Of a stretch of 64,000 nucleotides of DNA, positions 33,082-42,403 are shown piece by piece. The DNA lies in assembly GCF_900112575.1 (NCBI RefSeq), contig NZ_FOMH01000003.1, forward strand, positions 372,001 through 436,000. The letters run 5' to 3'. The position numbers and the translations under genes were made by a program. Position 1 is the stretch's first letter. The number at the start of each line of letters is the position of its first letter. This DNA comes from Flavobacterium phragmitis (GTDB lineage Bacteria; Bacteroidota; Bacteroidia; Flavobacteriales; Flavobacteriaceae). The notes under the pieces were generated by a model. That model made no database searches. It was not told where the DNA came from and was given only the letters and a program-made list of their open reading frames with translations.

Positions 33082-34878
33082 TTAGATTTTATATCTTTTT
33101 CTATCTGTTTCGCTTAAGTAGATTTTTCTTAAACGTAAAGATTTTGGAGTAACTTCAACATACTCATCTTTTTGAATGTACTCTAAAGCTTCTTCTAAAG
33201 AGAATTTGATAGCTGGAATAATTCTAGCTTTATCATCAGCTCCAGAAGAACGTACGTTAGAAAGTTTTTTCGTTTTAGTAACGTTAACAGTCATATCGTC
33301 GCTACGAGTATTTTCTCCAATTACTTGCCCTTCGTAGATATCCTCGTTTGGATCAACGAAAAATTTACCACGATCTTGTAATTTATCGATAGAGTAAGGA
33401 ATAGCTTTTCCGTTTTCCATAGAGATTAATGAACCGTTGTTACGTCCAGGAATTTCTCCTTTGTATGGTTCGTACCCGATGAAACGGTGTGCCATAATAG
33501 CCTCACCAGCAGTAGCAGTAAGCAATTGATTTCTTAAACCGATAATTCCACGAGATGGAATGTTGAATTTAATAATCATACGCTCTCCTTTACCTTCCAT
33601 AGAAAGCATTTCTCCTTTACGGATAGTTACGAACTCAACCGCTCTACCTGAAAGGTTTTCCGGTAAATCGATAGTCAATTCCTCAATTGGCTCACATTTC
33701 ACACCATCAACTTCTTTGATGATTACTTGCGGCTGACCAATTTGAAGCTCGTATCCTTCTCTTCTCATTGTTTCAATAAGAACAGATAAGTGCAATACAC
33801 CACGACCAAAAACCATGAATTTATCAGCAGAATCAGTCTCTCCAACTTTCATTGCTAAGTTTTTCTCCAACTCTTTTGTTAATCTTTCACGGATATGACG
33901 AGAAGTAACAAATTTACCTTCTTTACCAAAGAAAGGAGAATCGTTAATGGTAAACAACATACTCATTGTTGGCTCGTCGATAGCGATAGTTTGCAAAGCT
34001 TCCGGATTTTCGAAGTCAGCGATAGTATCACCAATTTCAAAACCTTCAATACCTACAACAGCACAAATATCTCCGGCAACAACTTCTTCTACTTTTCTAC
34101 GGCCTAAACCTTCGAAAGTATGTAATTCTTTAATTCTAGATTTGATGATTTTACCATCTCTTTTTACTAGAGAAATTGGCATTCCTTCTTTTAAAGTACC
34201 TCTTTCAAGACGTCCGATAGCGATACGACCTGTAAAAGAAGAGAAATCTAAAGAAGTAATCAACATTTGTGGAGTACCTTCAGATACTTTAGGAGCAGGA
34301 ACATTAGCAATTACCATGTCTAATAAAGGCTCAATGTTTTGTGTTTGCACTTTCCAGTCATCAGACATCCAGTTGTTTTTTGCAGAACCGTAAACCGCTG
34401 GGAAATCCAACTGCTCTTCAGTTGCACCTAATTCAAACATTAAGTCAAAAACTTTTTCGTGAACTTCTTCAGGAGTACAGTTTTCTTTGTCGACTTTGTT
34501 GATAACTACACAAGGCTTAAGACCTAAGTCAATCGCTTTTTGTAATACGAAACGCGTTTGTGGCATTGGTCCTTCAAAAGCATCCACTAGTAAACATACA
34601 CCATCGGCCATGTTCAATACACGTTCAACTTCACCTCCAAAATCGGCGTGGCCTGGAGTATCGATAATATTGATTTTTGTTCCTTTATATTGAACAGAAA
34701 CGTTCTTAGAAGTAATTGTAATACCTCTCTCACGCTCTAAATCATTATTATCTAAGATTAAATCACCTGTGTTTTCGTTCTCACGAAATAACTGACAGTG
34801 ATACATAATTTTATCAACCAAAGTTGTTTTACCGTGATCGACGTGGGCAATAATTGCAATGTTTCTAATAGATTCCAT
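33082..34878 (-). CDS. typA: ribosome-associated translational GTPase TypA/BipA
   Basis: 598 residues, the normal family length. G1 is [15 protein letters not shown] (~10), G3 [12 protein letters not shown] (~75), G4 NKVDKE (~128) and G5 region YGSAKN. EF-G-like domains follow, then the BipA-specific C-terminal region with [20 protein letters not shown] and a basic [17 protein letters not shown] tail. The protein binds the 70S ribosome and helps 50S assembly and stress adaptation. A TACCTTTG -7 box lies 20 bases upstream. Single housekeeping gene with a shared terminator downstream. Confidence 0.97.
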   Translation of the reverse strand: MESIRNIAIIAHVDHGKTTLVDKIMYHCQLFRENENTGDLILDNNDLERERGITITSKNVSVQYKGTKINIIDTPGHADFGGEVERVLNMADGVCLLVDAFEGPMPQTRFVLQKAIDLGLKPCVVINKVDKENCTPEEVHEKVFDLMFELGATEEQLDFPAVYGSAKNNWMSDDWKVQTQNIEPLLDMVIANVPAPKVSEGTPQMLITSLDFSSFTGRIAIGRLERGTLKEGMPISLVKRDGKIIKSRIKELHTFEGLGRRKVEEVVAGDICAVVGIEGFEIGDTIADFENPEALQTIAIDEPTMSMLFTINDSPFFGKEGKFVTSRHIRERLTKELEKNLAMKVGETDSADKFMVFGRGVLHLSVLIETMRREGYELQIGQPQVIIKEVDGVKCEPIEELTIDLPENLSGRAVEFVTIRKGEMLSMEGKGERMIIKFNIPSRGIIGLRNQLLTATAGEAIMAHRFIGYEPYKGEIPGRNNGSLISMENGKAIPYSIDKLQDRGKFFVDPNEDIYEGQVIGENTRSDDMTVNVTKTKKLSNVRSSGADDKARIIPAIKFSLEEALEYIQKDEYVEVTPKSLRLRKIYLSETDRKRYKI

Positions 34879-34897
34879 CTGTGATTTTTAATGGGCG

Positions 34898-34905
34898 CAA
34901 AGGTA
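34898..34905 (-). promoter_or_regulatory. typA promoter -7 box
   Basis: The minus strand reads TACCTTTG, an exact TAnnTTTG match, 20 bases before the typA ATG. Confidence 0.6.
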
Positions 34906-35033
34906 CACTTTATTTTTAAAAAAAAAATGTTTCTATCATAGTTTGCGTATATACAATCAATTAGTTAATACAAAACATCAAAATATAGCCCTCAAAATAG
35001 TATTAACATATGTTTAGTTATAGTTAATTTAAC

Positions 35034-35041
35034 TATATTTG
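35034..35041 (+). promoter_or_regulatory. candidate -7 box immediately before the sensor kinase gene
   Basis: TATATTTG ends 5 bases before ATG 35047. If used, the mRNA would be nearly leaderless. A GGAG at 35041-35044 offers the alternative of an ordinary Shine-Dalgarno site and a more distant promoter. Confidence 0.35.
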
Positions 35042-35046
35042 GAGTA

Positions 35047-36756
35047 ATGAAAAGTAAAACTCTCCAAATTACTCTTATTTACACCATCATCTCGATACTT
35101 ATGGCTGTTTTATGTCATAAACTACTCATAGGTCACTTTTCATCTTCAGAATACTTGTATTTATCCCTTATAAAAGACATTATATTCATTTTAATTACAG
35201 GATTGGTTTTTAGATTTATACTTTCAAAAAATGAAAAAAGAAGCAAAACAATTTTTGAAAAGCTAAACAAAACCAACGAAGAAATAAAAGAATCCAATGA
35301 GAAATATGACATTGTAGCAAAAGCAACTAGCGACACTATTTGGGATTGGAAAATACAAGAGGATAGCATAAATTGGAACAAAGGAATTGAAAGTGTTTTC
35401 GGGTATAACCCAGAAGAAGTAGGAAAAACTTCTAAATGGTGGTTTGACAAAATCCACCCGGAAGATAGTATCCGAATGTCAATAAAACTATATTCTTTCA
35501 TTGAACAAAAAACGGAAAAATGGCAGGATCAATATCGCTTTAGATGCGCAGACGGAACTTATAAATATGTTCTAGACAGAGGCTTTTTATTGAAGGATGA
35601 AAACGGAAGAGCTATCAGAATGATTGGAGCCATTCAGGATATTACCAAACAAAAAGAAGAAGAACAACGATTAAAACTTCTGGAAACCGTAATTACACAA
35701 TCTAAAGATTCCATTTTAATCACAGAGGCCAATTCTCCTGATGGAAAAATTCCAAAAATAGTGTATGTTAACCCTGCATTCTCTCAAATGTCAGGTTATT
35801 TATCCAATGAAATAATCGGAAAGTCGCCAAACATTTTTAAAGGACCAAATTCCGACTCTGAAGAATTAAAAAAACTCTTAAAAGCTATCAAAAATGAAGA
35901 AGAATGTCTCATTGAAACTATAACTTATACTAAAAACAAAGAAGAATACTGGGTTCGTTTTTCTATGATTCCAATTTTCAATAACGAAGGCGTTATTTCG
36001 CATTGGATTTCCATACAAAGAGATATTACCGATGAGAAAAAACTGGAAACAGAAAAAGAACATCTCATCCGTGAATTAACTCAGAACAATAAAGACCTAA
36101 AACAATTCTCTTATATTACCTCTCACAACCTGAGAGCGCCTTTATCGAATTTAATTGGATTATTAAATCTCATCGAAGACATTCCATTAGAAAACGAAGA
36201 ATTAGAAGAAATTTTAGCTGGCTTTACCAAATCAACACATTTACTAAATGAAACAATAAACGACTTAGTAAAAGTTATCATCATAAAAGACAACCCTTCA
36301 ATGCAAAAGGAAGAAGTTTCTTTAAAAGAAGTTTTTGAAAATGTCTTCAGCCAGCTCTCCTTTCAGATAGAGCTGCACAAACCAATAATTAAACTTAAAT
36401 TTGACAAGGTACCGGAACTAAATACAAACAAAGCATATATTGAAAGCATTTTACTAAACCTACTGACCAACTCAATTAAATACAAATCAGAAAACAGAAA
36501 ATTAAAAATATCAATTACAGCCGATAAGATAGACAACAAAACGATATTAACCTTCAAGGACAATGGAATTGGAATTGATTTAGAAAGAAATCGAGATAAA
36601 GTTTTTGGACTTTACCAAAGATTTCACAATTATCCGGACAGTAAAGGATTAGGCCTTTATCTTGTAAAATCGCAGGTAGAAACAATGGGAGGAATAATTT
36701 CTATCGAAAGCGAAGTCAACAAAGGAACCACATTTACAATAACATTTAAAAACTAA
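35047..36756 (+). CDS. PAS-domain hybridless sensor histidine kinase
   Basis: 569 residues. Two membrane segments lie in the first ~60 (LIYTIISILMAVLCHKLLIG; LSLIKDIIFILITGLVFRFI). A PAS/PAC pair follows at ~80-205 (DTIWDWKIQEDSINWNKGIE; YRFRCADGTYKYVLDRG) and a second at ~210-335 (VYVNPAFSQMSGYLSNEIIG). HisKA is SYITSHNLRAPLSNLIGLL with phospho-accepting His360. The ATPase has LLNLLTNSIKYKS (N box), TFKDNGIGIDLERNRDKVFG and GLGLYLVKSQVETMGG. It autophosphorylates in the inner membrane on an unknown signal. The response regulator gene starts 5 bases after its stop. Confidence 0.93.
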   Translation: MKSKTLQITLIYTIISILMAVLCHKLLIGHFSSSEYLYLSLIKDIIFILITGLVFRFILSKNEKRSKTIFEKLNKTNEEIKESNEKYDIVAKATSDTIWDWKIQEDSINWNKGIESVFGYNPEEVGKTSKWWFDKIHPEDSIRMSIKLYSFIEQKTEKWQDQYRFRCADGTYKYVLDRGFLLKDENGRAIRMIGAIQDITKQKEEEQRLKLLETVITQSKDSILITEANSPDGKIPKIVYVNPAFSQMSGYLSNEIIGKSPNIFKGPNSDSEELKKLLKAIKNEEECLIETITYTKNKEEYWVRFSMIPIFNNEGVISHWISIQRDITDEKKLETEKEHLIRELTQNNKDLKQFSYITSHNLRAPLSNLIGLLNLIEDIPLENEELEEILAGFTKSTHLLNETINDLVKVIIIKDNPSMQKEEVSLKEVFENVFSQLSFQIELHKPIIKLKFDKVPELNTNKAYIESILLNLLTNSIKYKSENRKLKISITADKIDNKTILTFKDNGIGIDLERNRDKVFGLYQRFHNYPDSKGLGLYLVKSQVETMGGIISIESEVNKGTTFTITFKN

Positions 36757-36761
36757 TTATT

Positions 36762-37169
36762 ATGCTCGAGCAGATTTTATGCGTTGACGATGACCCCATC
36801 ACGCTGATGTTATGCAAAAAAGTAATTTCTAAATCTTCATTTTCGCATGAAGTTATTACAGCTCAAAACGGTGAAGAAGCACTCCATCATTTCAACACCT
36901 TAAAATACACAAACGACAAAAACAAAAAAAAACCAGAATTGATTTTCTTAGACCTAAACATGCCAATAATGGGAGGCTGGGAATTTCTAGACCATTTCAC
37001 TTCATCGGATTATAAAGAATTCAATTCTGTCCCTGTAATTGTTTTATCTTCTACAATTGACCCCGAAGATCTGGCCAAAGCAAAAAAGTATCCAATTATC
37101 ATTGATTTCCTGTCAAAACCAATTACAATTCCGATGCTGGAATATCTTAAGAAAAAAATAGACCTTTAG
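36762..37169 (+). CDS. single-domain response regulator (CheY-like)
   Basis: 135 residues, receiver domain only. The acidic pocket is VDDD near residue 9, phospho-accepting Asp64 lies in FLDLNMPIMGG, the Thr/Ser switch is in VLSSTIDPEDL and the conserved Lys in FLSKPI. With no output domain it must act by protein contact, or pass phosphate onward. It belongs with the histidine kinase 5 bases upstream, a common flavobacterial pair. A terminator follows at 37237-37284. Confidence 0.93.
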   Translation: MLEQILCVDDDPITLMLCKKVISKSSFSHEVITAQNGEEALHHFNTLKYTNDKNKKKPELIFLDLNMPIMGGWEFLDHFTSSDYKEFNSVPVIVLSSTIDPEDLAKAKKYPIIIDFLSKPITIPMLEYLKKKIDL

Positions 37170-37236
37170 GAAAAATTCCAATCTTTAAATTTCAAAAAAC
37201 AAAGACTTAAAGTTCAAGTATTACATTTTACAAATA

Positions 37237-37284
37237 AAAATTGCAAATTCCAATTATCATATAAATTGGAATTTGCAATTTTTT
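37237..37284 (+). terminator. terminator of the two-component pair
   Basis: AATTGCAAATTCCAATT and AATTGGAATTTGCAATT pair perfectly around a short loop, followed by TTTTTT. Located 68 bases after the response regulator stop. Confidence 0.8.
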
Positions 37285-37317
37285 ATTAATGGGATTTTAC
37301 AATTGGAGTTAAAACAA

Positions 37318-37345
37318 AAAAAGTCCCCTAGAAGAGGACTTTTAT
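37318..37345 (-). terminator. rpsT terminator
   Basis: On the minus strand AAGTCCTCTTCTAGGGGACTT forms a hairpin followed by TTTTTT, starting about 25 bases after the rpsT stop at 37367. Confidence 0.8.
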
Positions 37346-37366
37346 ATTTTTAGCAAATTGTTTTTA

Positions 37367-37618
37367 TTACAATTTAGCAACGTGTTTAGTTAATTTAGAC
37401 TTCAAGTTAGAAGCTTTATTATCATGAATGATGTTCTTTTTAGCTAATTTATCAATCATAGAGATTACAGTAGATAATTTAGCAGCAGCATCAGATTTAT
37501 CAGTAGCTAATCTCAATGCTTTAATAGCATTACGAGTAGTTTTATGTTGATATCTGTTAAGAACTCTTTTCTTTTCGTTACTTCTGATTCTTTTTAATGC
37601 TGACTTATGATTTGCCAT
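37367..37618 (-). CDS. rpsT: 30S ribosomal protein S20
   Basis: 83 residues, highly basic. MANHKSALKRIRSNEKKRVL and RNRYQHKTTRNAIKALR are standard S20 sequence, and the C-terminal helix ends KSKLTKHVAKL. S20 binds 16S rRNA early in 30S assembly. It is a single gene with its own terminator; an obvious TAnnTTTG box was not seen upstream. Confidence 0.97.
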   Translation of the reverse strand: MANHKSALKRIRSNEKKRVLNRYQHKTTRNAIKALRLATDKSDAAAKLSTVISMIDKLAKKNIIHDNKASNLKSKLTKHVAKL

Positions 37619-37771
37619 TTTCTTTAATTTTAGATGTAATAATTATTATAAATACTAGTTAAAAAAGAAAAACCTCCCACAATTGCAAAACAATCACTTT
37701 GGTTTTAACTAATAAAATAAAAACCGAGACACCAATTTTTATTTTACAAAACTTATTTACAACTAATTTTG

Positions 37772-37843
37772 TAGTCCGTAGGGGAATCGAACCCCTGTTA
37801 CCAGGATGAAAACCTGGCGTCCTAACCCCTAGACGAACGGACC
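37772..37843 (-). tRNA. tRNA-Glu (anticodon UUC)
   Basis: 72 bases on the minus strand. Anticodon arm CCAGG-TTTTCAT-CCTGG gives UUC. The T arm is AGGGG-TTCGATT-CCCCT and the D arm starts TCGTCTAGGGGTTAGGAC. The acceptor GGTCCGT pairs with ACGGACT, ending in a G1-U72 wobble, then discriminator A. CCA is not encoded. Probably cotranscribed with the second copy upstream. Confidence 0.95.
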
Positions 37844-37888
37844 TAAATTCTCCTAAGTTGGAAACTATTCAATATGTAATATAACTTG

Positions 37889-37960
37889 TAGTCCGTGGGG
37901 GAATCGAACCCCCCTTACCAGGATGAAAACCTGGCGTCCTAACCGATAGACGAACGGACC
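37889..37960 (-). tRNA. tRNA-Glu (anticodon UUC), second copy
   Basis: 72 bases, nearly identical to the 37772-37843 copy, with changes in the D loop (CTATCGGTTAGG) and T stem (GGGGG/CCCCC). Same anticodon loop TTTTCAT and same G1-U72 pair. A promoter with TTG and TATCTTTG is 21 bases upstream, so this copy is transcribed first. Confidence 0.95.
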
Positions 37961-37980
37961 GTGCTTCTCTAATGCGGATG

Positions 37981-38010
37981 CAAAGATACATCTATTTTTT
38001 ATCTGCACAA
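37981..38010 (-). promoter_or_regulatory. tRNA-Glu operon promoter
   Basis: On the minus strand TTG (38010-38008) is followed after 19 bases by TATCTTTG (37988-37981). This is a full match to the flavobacterial -33/-7 promoter, 21 bases before the first tRNA. Confidence 0.75.
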
Positions 38011-38038
38011 TAGCTGATGCTATTTTTTTTATAATTTT

Positions 38039-39517
38039 TTAGTACGCCTTCGCGAAAAGCACTCTTTTAGAAGAAGGATTCCCAGTAAACACACAGGTTC
38101 CCGCCTCTTCAACAGCATCCAAAGGAATACAACGGATGGTTGCTTTTGTCAAATCTTTTATTTTTTCCTCCGTAGCCGCAGTTCCATCCCAATGTGCAGA
38201 AATAAAACCTCCTTTACCTTCTAAAACTTCCTTAAACTCCTCAAAATTATTCACTTCCGTGATGTGTGTATTACGATAATCGAAAGCTTTATCAAATAAA
38301 TCTTTTTGAATCTGTTCTAAAAGATTATTTACATGATCAACAATATTTTCGCTGGCAACAACTTCTTTCGTCAAATTATCACGTCTTGCCACCTCAAAAG
38401 TTCCGTTTTCTAAATCTTTCGGACCAACTGCAATTCTAACAGGAACACCTTTCAATTCCCATTCTGCAAATTTAAATCCTGGTTTTTGAGTTGTTCTATC
38501 ATCATATTTAACAGAGATTTTCAGTTTTCGCAGTTTTGCCGTTAACTCATTAACCGCAGTTGTAATCTGAGCTAATTGCTCATCTGTTTTATGAATTGGA
38601 ACAATAACAACTTGAATTGGCGCTAAATTTGGAGGCAGCACCAAACCTTGATCATCAGAATGTGTCATAATTAAAGCCCCCATCAAACGAGTCGAAACTC
38701 CCCATGAAGTTCCCCAAACGTGCTCCTGCTTTCCTTCTGCATTAGCAAACTTAACATCAAATGCCTTAGCAAAGTTCTGTCCTAAAAAGTGAGATGTTCC
38801 AGCCTGCAACGCTTTTCCATCTTGCATCAATGCTTCAATACAATACGTCTCATCAGCACCAGCAAAACGTTCTGTTTCTGTTTTAATTCCTTTAACTACA
38901 GGAATCGCCATGAAGTTTTCAGCAAAATCGGCATAAACATTCATCATTTTTTCAGATTCCTCTATAGCTTCTGCTTTTGTCGCATGAGCCGTATGCCCTT
39001 CCTGCCATAAAAACTCAGCAGTTCTTAAAAACAAACGTGTACGCATTTCCCAACGAACCACATTTGCCCATTGATTAATCAACAAAGGTAAATCTCTATA
39101 AGACTGCACCCATCCTTTATATGTAGACCAGATAATTGCCTCACTTGTTGGACGAACAATAAGCTCTTCTTCCAATTTAGCATTCGGATCAACCATTAAT
39201 TTCCCAGGTCTTTCTTCATCATTTTTTAATCTGTAATGTGTTACTACAGCACATTCTTTTGCAAATCCTTCAGCATTTGTCTCTTCAGCCTCAAACATGC
39301 TCTTAGGCACGAATAAAGGAAAATAAGCATTTTGATGTCCCGTTTCTTTGAACATACGATCTAATTCAGCCTGCATTTTTTCCCAAATGGCATATCCGTA
39401 CGGTTTAATCACCATACATCCTCTAACTCCTGAATTTTCAGCTAGATCTGCCTTAACAACCAGCTCGTTATACCATTTCGAATAATCTTCTGATCTTGTA
39501 GTGAGGTTCTTACTCAT
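38039..39517 (-). CDS. proS: prolyl-tRNA synthetase (archaeal/eukaryotic-like type, no editing insert)
   Basis: 492 residues from ATG 39517 ([20 protein letters not shown]). An in-frame ATG 19 codons upstream overlaps the probable -7 box and is rejected. Class II motifs are visible: motif 1 region [20 protein letters not shown], motif 2 [20 protein letters not shown] and motif 3 [14 protein letters not shown]. The C-terminal anticodon-binding domain contains PIHKTDEQL and a final FAKAY. Length and the lack of an INS editing domain match the ProS type of about 480-500 residues. It charges tRNA-Pro with proline in the cytoplasm. Confidence 0.96.
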   Translation of the reverse strand: MSKNLTTRSEDYSKWYNELVVKADLAENSGVRGCMVIKPYGYAIWEKMQAELDRMFKETGHQNAYFPLFVPKSMFEAEETNAEGFAKECAVVTHYRLKNDEERPGKLMVDPNAKLEEELIVRPTSEAIIWSTYKGWVQSYRDLPLLINQWANVVRWEMRTRLFLRTAEFLWQEGHTAHATKAEAIEESEKMMNVYADFAENFMAIPVVKGIKTETERFAGADETYCIEALMQDGKALQAGTSHFLGQNFAKAFDVKFANAEGKQEHVWGTSWGVSTRLMGALIMTHSDDQGLVLPPNLAPIQVVIVPIHKTDEQLAQITTAVNELTAKLRKLKISVKYDDRTTQKPGFKFAEWELKGVPVRIAVGPKDLENGTFEVARRDNLTKEVVASENIVDHVNNLLEQIQKDLFDKAFDYRNTHITEVNNFEEFKEVLEGKGGFISAHWDGTAATEEKIKDLTKATIRCIPLDAVEEAGTCVFTGNPSSKRVLFAKAY

Positions 39518-39571
39518 ATTATATAGTTTGGCACAAATTTTGTTTTCAATAATTTTAACTAAATAGTTTGA

Positions 39572-39589
39572 CAAAACTAACTATTTTTG
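39572..39589. promoter_or_regulatory. divergent -7 boxes for proS and the 39620 gene
   Basis: TAGTTTTG on the minus strand (39572-39579) and TATTTTTG on the plus strand (39582-39589) both match TAnnTTTG and face away from each other, placing two promoters almost back to back. Confidence 0.45.
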
Positions 39590-39619
39590 TAATGTGCAAC
39601 AATAAAAATCACCACAGAT

Positions 39620-40648
39620 ATGAAAACTAACATTTCTCTTCGCCGAAACTCTAATCATTTTTACATAATTGGATTAGTGAGTTTATTACTAGCGTCGTGT
39701 GGTTCTTACCAAAATTCATCTTATTACGATAATGACGGTGTATATGGTAACTCATCATCAAATCGCTACGTGCAACAATCCAATGGCACAAGCAATCAAT
39801 ACAAAGAATACTTCAGATCTTTGCAAGACGACGATCAGCCAACTGAAATCTTTACAGACGTTGACAATTATACTAATTACTCAGAAAGCGACAGCACTCA
39901 AACTGCCTCTGTAGGCTATCCTGCATGGGGAAGTAGCAGTTCTGACGTTTCAGTAAACTTCTACACTAGCCCAACATGGTCTATGGGATTTGGATGGGGA
40001 TATCCATATTACGGATGGGGTTACGGCGGTTACTGGGGCGGAGGCTACTGGGGAGCTGGCTGGGGATATCCAGGCTACTGGGGTAGCTGGGGTTATCCAG
40101 GTTATTGGGGGCCAGGCTGGGGCTATCCAGGATATTGGGGTGGCAGATATTACGGCTACAACAACTACAACTATAGTTACGGAAGAAGAGGCTCTGCTGC
40201 TTACTATGGAAACAGATACTACACCAACAACAGAAATTACACTTCTTCTAACAGAGGTTTTATAACAAATAGAAATTATACCACTAACAGAAGCAGCTAC
40301 ACAACCAACAGAAATTACACCACTAATAGATCATCTAACGGTTACACAGACTTTAGAAGAAGCTCAAACTCTACCTATAATAGAGGCACAGACAGTCCTA
40401 CCTTTACAAATAGAAGAAGCTACAACAATAGCACAGATTACAGCAACTCTGCCAACAGAAGATCTTACAACAATAGCGGCACAACAAACAGAAGCTACAC
40501 ACCTAGCAACAACAGCAGTTCATCTAGAAACTACAGTCCTAGCCCATCACGTTCTATGAATAACAGCGGAGGAGGAAGCATGAGATCGTCTGGCGGTGGC
40601 GGTGGCGGAGGCATGAGATCTGGCGGTGGCGGCGGAGGAAGAAGATAA
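39620..40648 (+). CDS. low-complexity Gly/Tyr/Trp- then Asn/Arg/Ser-rich lipoprotein
   Basis: 342 residues with a lipoprotein signal (IIGLVSLLLASCGS). Residues ~115-190 are made of GYWGGGYWGAGWGYPGYWG-type repeats. The next ~110 residues repeat NYTTNRSS and SYNN units, and the end is SMRSSGGGGGGGMRSGGGGG. The N-terminal ~100 residues, with a DDDQPTEIF stretch, are the only part of normal complexity. Aromatic-Gly repeats suggest a structural, self-associating envelope protein; no function can be assigned. A hairpin (GAGGAAGAA/TTCTTCCTC, 40635-40657) overlaps the stop codon but lacks a T run. Confidence 0.75.
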   Translation: MKTNISLRRNSNHFYIIGLVSLLLASCGSYQNSSYYDNDGVYGNSSSNRYVQQSNGTSNQYKEYFRSLQDDDQPTEIFTDVDNYTNYSESDSTQTASVGYPAWGSSSSDVSVNFYTSPTWSMGFGWGYPYYGWGYGGYWGGGYWGAGWGYPGYWGSWGYPGYWGPGWGYPGYWGGRYYGYNNYNYSYGRRGSAAYYGNRYYTNNRNYTSSNRGFITNRNYTTNRSSYTTNRNYTTNRSSNGYTDFRRSSNSTYNRGTDSPTFTNRRSYNNSTDYSNSANRRSYNNSGTTNRSYTPSNNSSSSRNYSPSPSRSMNNSGGGSMRSSGGGGGGGMRSGGGGGGRR

Positions 40649-40688
40649 TTCTTCCTCAGTAAACTAATTCAAACTAAAAATTATCCAA

Positions 40689-42230
40689 ATGAAAAAAATA
40701 CTATTCCTACTAATAACAGGAATAACTGTCAGCGCGTCATATTCTCAAGAAGTTTCAGATGCCTTGCGTTATTCTCAAGACAACTTAACCGGAACTGCAC
40801 GATTTAGAGCCATGAGTGGTGCGTTCGGAGCTGTTGGAGGCGATTTATCTTCCCTAAGCGTCAATCCTGCTGGATCCGCAATCTTTAATACAAATCAAGT
40901 TGGAGTATCTTTTAGCAATCAGAATATCAAAAACAATTCAGAATATTACGGAACTCAAACTTCAGACAAAGCGAATTCATTTATCTTAAATCAAGCAGGT
41001 GGCGTTTTTGTTTTTAAGGACCGAAACCCTTCTAATAAGTGGAGTAAAATCGCAATTGGTGCCACATACGAAAACACAAATAATTTTAATAATAATATAT
41101 TTTCTGCCGGAACAAACCCAACCAAATCAATTGACGGCTATTTCTTAGCATATGCAAATGGCGAACCAGGAAAAAACAACGGAGTTCCATTAGGCGTTAT
41201 TAAAAATTTAGACTACAGAGATCAATTTTTTACAGAACAACAAGCCTATTTTGGATATAGAGGTTACGTAATTAATCCTGTAAACCCCTTAGATGACAAC
41301 AACACCCAATATGTAACAAATGTACCAGCAGGCGCGCCTGGAGAAAATGGAAATTATCATCAAGAAAACGAAGTTTACACCAGAGGATACAATAGTAAAG
41401 TAAGTTTCAACATTGCAACTTCATACAAAGAAAGATTGTATTTTGGAGCAAATTTAAACGTTCACGTCACAGATTACAGGAGGTCATCAAGTTTTTATGA
41501 ATACAACAACAACCCTTTAGAAACTTATGAAACAATTTCAAACTTACGTTTCAACAATGAGTTATATACTTACGGAAATGGATTTTCATTTCAACTTGGA
41601 GCAATAGGCAAAGTAACAGAAGCCTTTAGACTTGGTATAGCCTACGAATCTAATACATGGTACGAGTTATATGATGAGCTTTCTCAAAGTCTTTATACAA
41701 CAACTGAAACCAGTTCAGGCGCAACTTTTGATAATGCAATAAATCCAAATGTTGTTAATGTATACGACTCCTACACCTTACAAACTCCTGGAAAATGGAC
41801 ATTCAGCGCCGCATACGTTTTTGGAAAATCAGGTTTGTTAAGTATTGATTATGCGATAAAAGATTATGGAAATTCAAAATTCAAACCAATAAACGACGAA
41901 GGATTTTCAAGAACCAATAGAGACATCAGCAGCAGTCTGACCACTGCAGGAGAATTAAGAATTGGAGCAGAATACAAAATCAAACAACTAAGCTTAAGAG
42001 GCGGTTATCGTTTTGAAGGAAGTCCTTATAAAAACGGAACTACAGTTGGAGATTTGAACAGCTATTCTGGTGGTTTAGGCTACAGCTTTGGATCAACAAA
42101 GTTAGATTTAGCCTATTCTTATTTAGAAAGAAAATCAAATCAAGGTTTTTTCTCAAAAGGTTTTATCGATGGGGCCAACATCAATTCTAAACTCAACAAT
42201 GTAACCCTTACTTTATTATTTGAATTGTAA
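40689..42230 (+). CDS. OmpP1/FadL-like outer-membrane beta-barrel protein
   Basis: 513 residues. The signal peptide ends SASYSQ. The mature N-terminus ALRYSQDNLTGTARFRAMSG followed by AFGAVGGDLSSLSVNPAGSA is the hallmark hatch segment of the OmpP1/FadL/TodX family in Bacteroidota. Alternating strands run to the end, NVTLTLLFEL, with a C-terminal aromatic-hydrophobic pattern. FadL-like proteins let hydrophobic compounds cross the outer membrane; the ligand here is unknown. It starts 40 bases after the low-complexity lipoprotein and is closed by a terminator at 42255-42287, so the two may be co-expressed. Confidence 0.83.
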   Translation: MKKILFLLITGITVSASYSQEVSDALRYSQDNLTGTARFRAMSGAFGAVGGDLSSLSVNPAGSAIFNTNQVGVSFSNQNIKNNSEYYGTQTSDKANSFILNQAGGVFVFKDRNPSNKWSKIAIGATYENTNNFNNNIFSAGTNPTKSIDGYFLAYANGEPGKNNGVPLGVIKNLDYRDQFFTEQQAYFGYRGYVINPVNPLDDNNTQYVTNVPAGAPGENGNYHQENEVYTRGYNSKVSFNIATSYKERLYFGANLNVHVTDYRRSSSFYEYNNNPLETYETISNLRFNNELYTYGNGFSFQLGAIGKVTEAFRLGIAYESNTWYELYDELSQSLYTTTETSSGATFDNAINPNVVNVYDSYTLQTPGKWTFSAAYVFGKSGLLSIDYAIKDYGNSKFKPINDEGFSRTNRDISSSLTTAGELRIGAEYKIKQLSLRGGYRFEGSPYKNGTTVGDLNSYSGGLGYSFGSTKLDLAYSYLERKSNQGFFSKGFIDGANINSKLNNVTLTLLFEL

Positions 42231-42254
42231 TTAAGAATAAATAGATGAATGAAG

Positions 42255-42287
42255 ATTTCCGTCAAATCAATTTGGCGGATTTTTTTT
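42255..42287 (+). terminator. terminator of the OmpP1/FadL-like gene
   Basis: TCCGTCAAA pairs with TTTGGCGGA (one G-U pair) across CAA-type loop bases, followed by eight Ts. Confidence 0.8.
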
Positions 42288-42376
42288 ATCCGTAAAACAA
42301 CTGCCTTTCATCCAAAAACCTTCACAAAAAAACACCTAAATAAAACCGAAACAAGTGGTGTTTGAATAAAAAAGTG

Positions 42377-42384
42377 TAATTTTG
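42377..42384 (+). promoter_or_regulatory. rimO -7 box
   Basis: TAATTTTG matches TAnnTTTG and lies 19 bases before ATG 42404. Confidence 0.5.
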
Positions 42385-42403
42385 CACTCCAATTTATAAA
42401 AGT

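Noticed and set aside
38010..38030. Plus-strand hairpin ATAGC-TGAT-GCTAT with T run
   Set aside because: No plus-strand gene ends before it, the stem is only five pairs, and it overlaps the tRNA promoter.
39518..39574. Longer start for ProS
   Set aside because: The extension is not family-like and begins at the probable -7 box; [16 protein letters not shown] is the expected start.
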